A DNA stretch of 64,000 bases. It comes from Nocardioides furvisabuli (GTDB lineage Bacteria; Actinomycetota; Actinomycetes; Propionibacteriales; Nocardioidaceae). The notes beneath the pieces are model-generated. The model ran no database searches. It saw nothing but the letters and a program-made list of their open reading frames with translations, and was not told where the DNA came from. Below, piece by piece: positions 62,118 to 64,000 of this stretch. Both the position numbers and the translations under genes were made by a program. Within the stretch, counting starts at the first letter, position 1. Every line of letters starts with the position of its first letter. The stretch spans positions 186,001 to 250,000 of the forward strand of contig NZ_JAIGQB010000002.1 in assembly GCF_021083185.1 (NCBI RefSeq). The letters are read 5' to 3'.

Positions 62118-62675
62118 TCAGACCTCGAGCAGCTCGGCTTCCTTGTGCTTGAGCAGGTCGTCGATCTTGTCGGTGTGGGTCTTGGTCATCGCGTCGAGGC
62201 GCTTCTCCGCACCCGTGACGTCGTCCTTGCCGACCTCGCCGTCCTTCTCGAGCTTCTCCAGGGCCTGCTTGGCCGTGCGGCGGATGTTGCGCACCGACAC
62301 CCGGCCGTCCTCGGCCTTGCCCTTGGCGAGCTTGATGTACTCCTTGCGCCGCTCCTCGGTGAGCTCGGGGAACACGCAGCGGAGCACCTTGCCGTCGTTG
62401 GCGGGGTTGACGCCGAGGTCGGAGTCGCGGATCGCCCGCTCGACCGCCGGCATCGCGCCCTGGTCGAAGACCTGGATCAAGATCGTGCGCGCGTCCTGCG
62501 AGGTGAAGCTCGCGAGCTGCTGCAGCGGGGTCTGGGTGCCGTAGTAGTCGGCCGTGATCTTCGCGAACATCGCGGGGTTCGCGCGACCGGCGCGGATCGT
62601 GGCGAACTCCTCACGGGTCGCCTCGACGGACTTGCCCATCTTGGCGTCGGCATCGTTCATGACGTCGTTGATCAC
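62118..62675 (-). CDS. frr: Ribosome recycling factor
   Basis: 185 aa, exact family length. Splits post-termination ribosomes with EF-G. Family marks: TIRAGRANPAMFAKI, YYGTQTPLQQLA, AIRDSDLGVNPANDG and LTEERRKEYIKLAKGKAEDGRVSVRNIRR. Between pyrH and cdsA. Confidence 0.97.
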   Translation of the reverse strand: MINDVMNDADAKMGKSVEATREEFATIRAGRANPAMFAKITADYYGTQTPLQQLASFTSQDARTILIQVFDQGAMPAVERAIRDSDLGVNPANDGKVLRCVFPELTEERRKEYIKLAKGKAEDGRVSVRNIRRTAKQALEKLEKDGEVGKDDVTGAEKRLDAMTKTHTDKIDDLLKHKEAELLEV

Positions 62676-62725
62676 AGCGGCTCTCTCTCCTCGTACGTCT
62701 GGGTGCGGGTGCGGCGCGGCCGGGG

Positions 62726-63439
62726 TCAGGCCGAGGTCACCAGCGTGCCGATCTTCTCACCCCGCACGGCGCGCACGATCGTGCCCGGCGTGGAGAGGTT
62801 GAAGAAGACCATGTCCATCTTGTTGTCGCGCGCCATCGCGATGCCGGTGGCATCGGCGACCTTGAGGTCGCGGGCGAGGTACTCGTCGTAGGTCAGGGTG
62901 TCGAACTTGACCGCTGCCGGGTTGGTCTTCGGGTCGGAGTCGTAGACCCCGTCGACCCCCTGCTTGCCCATCAGGATGACCTCGCAGCGCGTCTCGAGAG
63001 CACGCTGGGCGGCGACAGTGTCGGTGGAGAAGAACGGCATGCCGGCGCCGGCACCGAAGATCACCACGCGTCCCTTCTCCATGTGGCGGATCGCGCGGCG
63101 CGGGATGTAGGGCTCGGCGACCTGGCCCATCGTGATCGCGGTCTGCACGCGGGTCTCGACGCCGTGCTTCTCGACGAAGTCCTGGAGCGCGAGGCAGTTC
63201 ATGACCGTGCCGAGCATGCCCATGTAGTCGGCGCGGGCACGCTCCATGCCGCGCTGCTGCAGCTCCGCGCCGCGGAAGAAGTTGCCTCCGCCCACGACGA
63301 TGGCGATCTGCACGCCTGACTTGGCGACCTCGGCGACCTCGGCGGCCAGTGCGTTGATGACGTCGAGGTCGAGTCCGACCTCACCGCCGCCGAACACTTC
63401 ACCGGAGAGCTTGAGGAGGACTCGGTTGTAGGCCGTCAC
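62726..63439 (-). CDS. pyrH: UMP kinase
   Basis: 237 aa amino-acid-kinase fold; phosphorylates UMP to [14 protein letters not shown] and [13 protein letters not shown] at the N-terminus, [16 protein letters not shown] in the centre, [14 protein letters not shown] later. GTG 63439 is chosen for its AAGGGA site and normal length; an upstream in-frame start would add about 25 unrelated residues. Between tsf and frr. Confidence 0.96.
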   Translation of the reverse strand: MTAYNRVLLKLSGEVFGGGEVGLDLDVINALAAEVAEVAKSGVQIAIVVGGGNFFRGAELQQRGMERARADYMGMLGTVMNCLALQDFVEKHGVETRVQTAITMGQVAEPYIPRRAIRHMEKGRVVIFGAGAGMPFFSTDTVAAQRALETRCEVILMGKQGVDGVYDSDPKTNPAAVKFDTLTYDEYLARDLKVADATGIAMARDNKMDMVFFNLSTPGTIVRAVRGEKIGTLVTSA

Positions 63440-63538
63440 TGGGTTCCCTTCGCACACACACGCGGTCGGCGAGAAACCTACCGGCCGCGGACCTCGCCGG
63501 TCGAACCCACACACCCCGAGGTGTGACGGCAGATGCCG

Positions 63539-63571
63539 CAGGGGCCCGTACGCCAGGCGTACGGGCCCCTG
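63539..63571. terminator. tsf terminator
   Basis: Near-perfect 16-bp inverted repeat (CAGGGGCCCGTACGCC and complement, single-base centre) 23 bases past the tsf stop. Separates rpsB-tsf from pyrH. Confidence 0.85.
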
Positions 63572-63593
63572 TCGGGTGCTGGGGTGCTGCGGG

Positions 63594-64000
63594 TCAGGCG
63601 CCGACCTCGAAGCGGGCGAACCGCTTCACGGTGGTGCCGGCCGCGTCGAGGACGGCCTTGACCGACTTCTTCGACTCGGTGACCGACTCCTGCTCGAGCA
63701 GGACGATCTCCTTGAAGAACCCACCGAGGCGACCCTCGACGATCTTCGCGATCGCCTGCTCGGGCTTGCCCTCCTCGCGGGTCTTCTGCTCGGCGATCGA
63801 GCGCTCGGACTCGACGACGTCGGCGGGGACCTCGTCGCGGGTGAGGTACTGGGCCTTCATCGCGGCGATCTGCATCGCGGCGGCGCGGGCGGCGGCCTCG
63901 TCACCCTCGAACTCGACGAGCACGCCGACGGCGGGCGGCAGGTCGGCGGCACGCTTGTGCATGTAGGTGACGGTGGTGCCCTCGAAGTAGGCGACCTCGC
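63594..64000 (-). CDS. tsf: Elongation factor Ts, partial (N-terminus off the window)
   Basis: C-terminal 135 residues of EF-Ts, the nucleotide exchange factor for EF-Tu. Contains [20 protein letters not shown], the dimerisation core ([20 protein letters not shown]) and the end GKLEK-equivalent [19 protein letters not shown]. rpsB should lie just beyond the window. Confidence 0.95.
   Translation of the reverse strand, partial: EVAYFEGTTVTYMHKRAADLPPAVGVLVEFEGDEAAARAAAMQIAAMKAQYLTRDEVPADVVESERSIAEQKTREEGKPEQAIAKIVEGRLGGFFKEIVLLEQESVTESKKSVKAVLDAAGTTVKRFARFEVGA

Overview
The window is high-GC, densely packed actinobacterial chromosome with a strong G/C bias at third codon positions and many GTG starts. 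Gene content and order fit a Nocardioidaceae member, most likely Nocardioides or a close relative; the genus is an inference, not something the sequence proves. Both ends cut through genes: a PfkB-family sugar or adenosine kinase on the left and tsf on the right. I see no rRNA, tRNA, insertion sequence, prophage or CRISPR array.

Layout. 1-5 kb: PfkB kinase end, erpA, glycerate kinase, small enzymes, a GlgC-like nucleotidyltransferase. 5-11 kb: nadA, a winged-helix protein, then an envelope-stress operon pspA-pspAA-htpX-pspAB-sensor kinase. 11-15 kb: DUF3043, acetyltransferase, azlCD, dapB, a methyltransferase. 15-19.6 kb: M16 peptidase, pnp, rpsO. 19.8-33.3 kb: a metabolic block with a molybdopterin oxidoreductase, mannitol-type PTS (mtlA, mtlF), an oversized dehydrogenase, ptsI, and a divergent DeoR-fruK-fruA-ptsH operon. 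33.3-40.6 kb: ribF, truB, rbfA, infB, ylxR, nusA, rimP. 40.6-44 kb: lipoprotein plus ferritin-like pair, proS. 44-49 kb: a compact locus of CHAT-TPR protein, cytosolic S8 protease, small beta-rich protein and ECF sigma factor. 50-54 kb: ispG, rseP, dxr. 54-59.4 kb: AMP-binding stub, M1 peptidase, RIO kinase, LOG protein, glycosyltransferase. 59.5-64 kb: rlmN, cdsA, frr, pyrH, tsf.

How it works together. Most of the minus strand is the conserved actinobacterial translation, RNA-metabolism and isoprenoid run (tsf to dapB). It is opened between ribF and rpsO by the roughly 13 kb PTS and redox block, which holds both general PTS proteins (EI and HPr) beside two sugar permeases and looks like a self-sufficient uptake unit. 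The most unusual accessory locus is the CHAT/S8/ECF-sigma group, which has the architecture of a signal-triggered proteolytic effector system.

Non-coding structure. Two gene junctions (15.3 kb and 35.7 kb) carry related palindromic repeats sharing a 23-nt core, and a different repeat family lies at 51.3 kb. At least thirteen genes have a TAnnnT -10-like hexamer 6-7 nt before the start codon, the signature of leaderless mRNAs; these hexamers also helped choose starts. Hairpins overlap the ribosome binding sites of infB and pnp.
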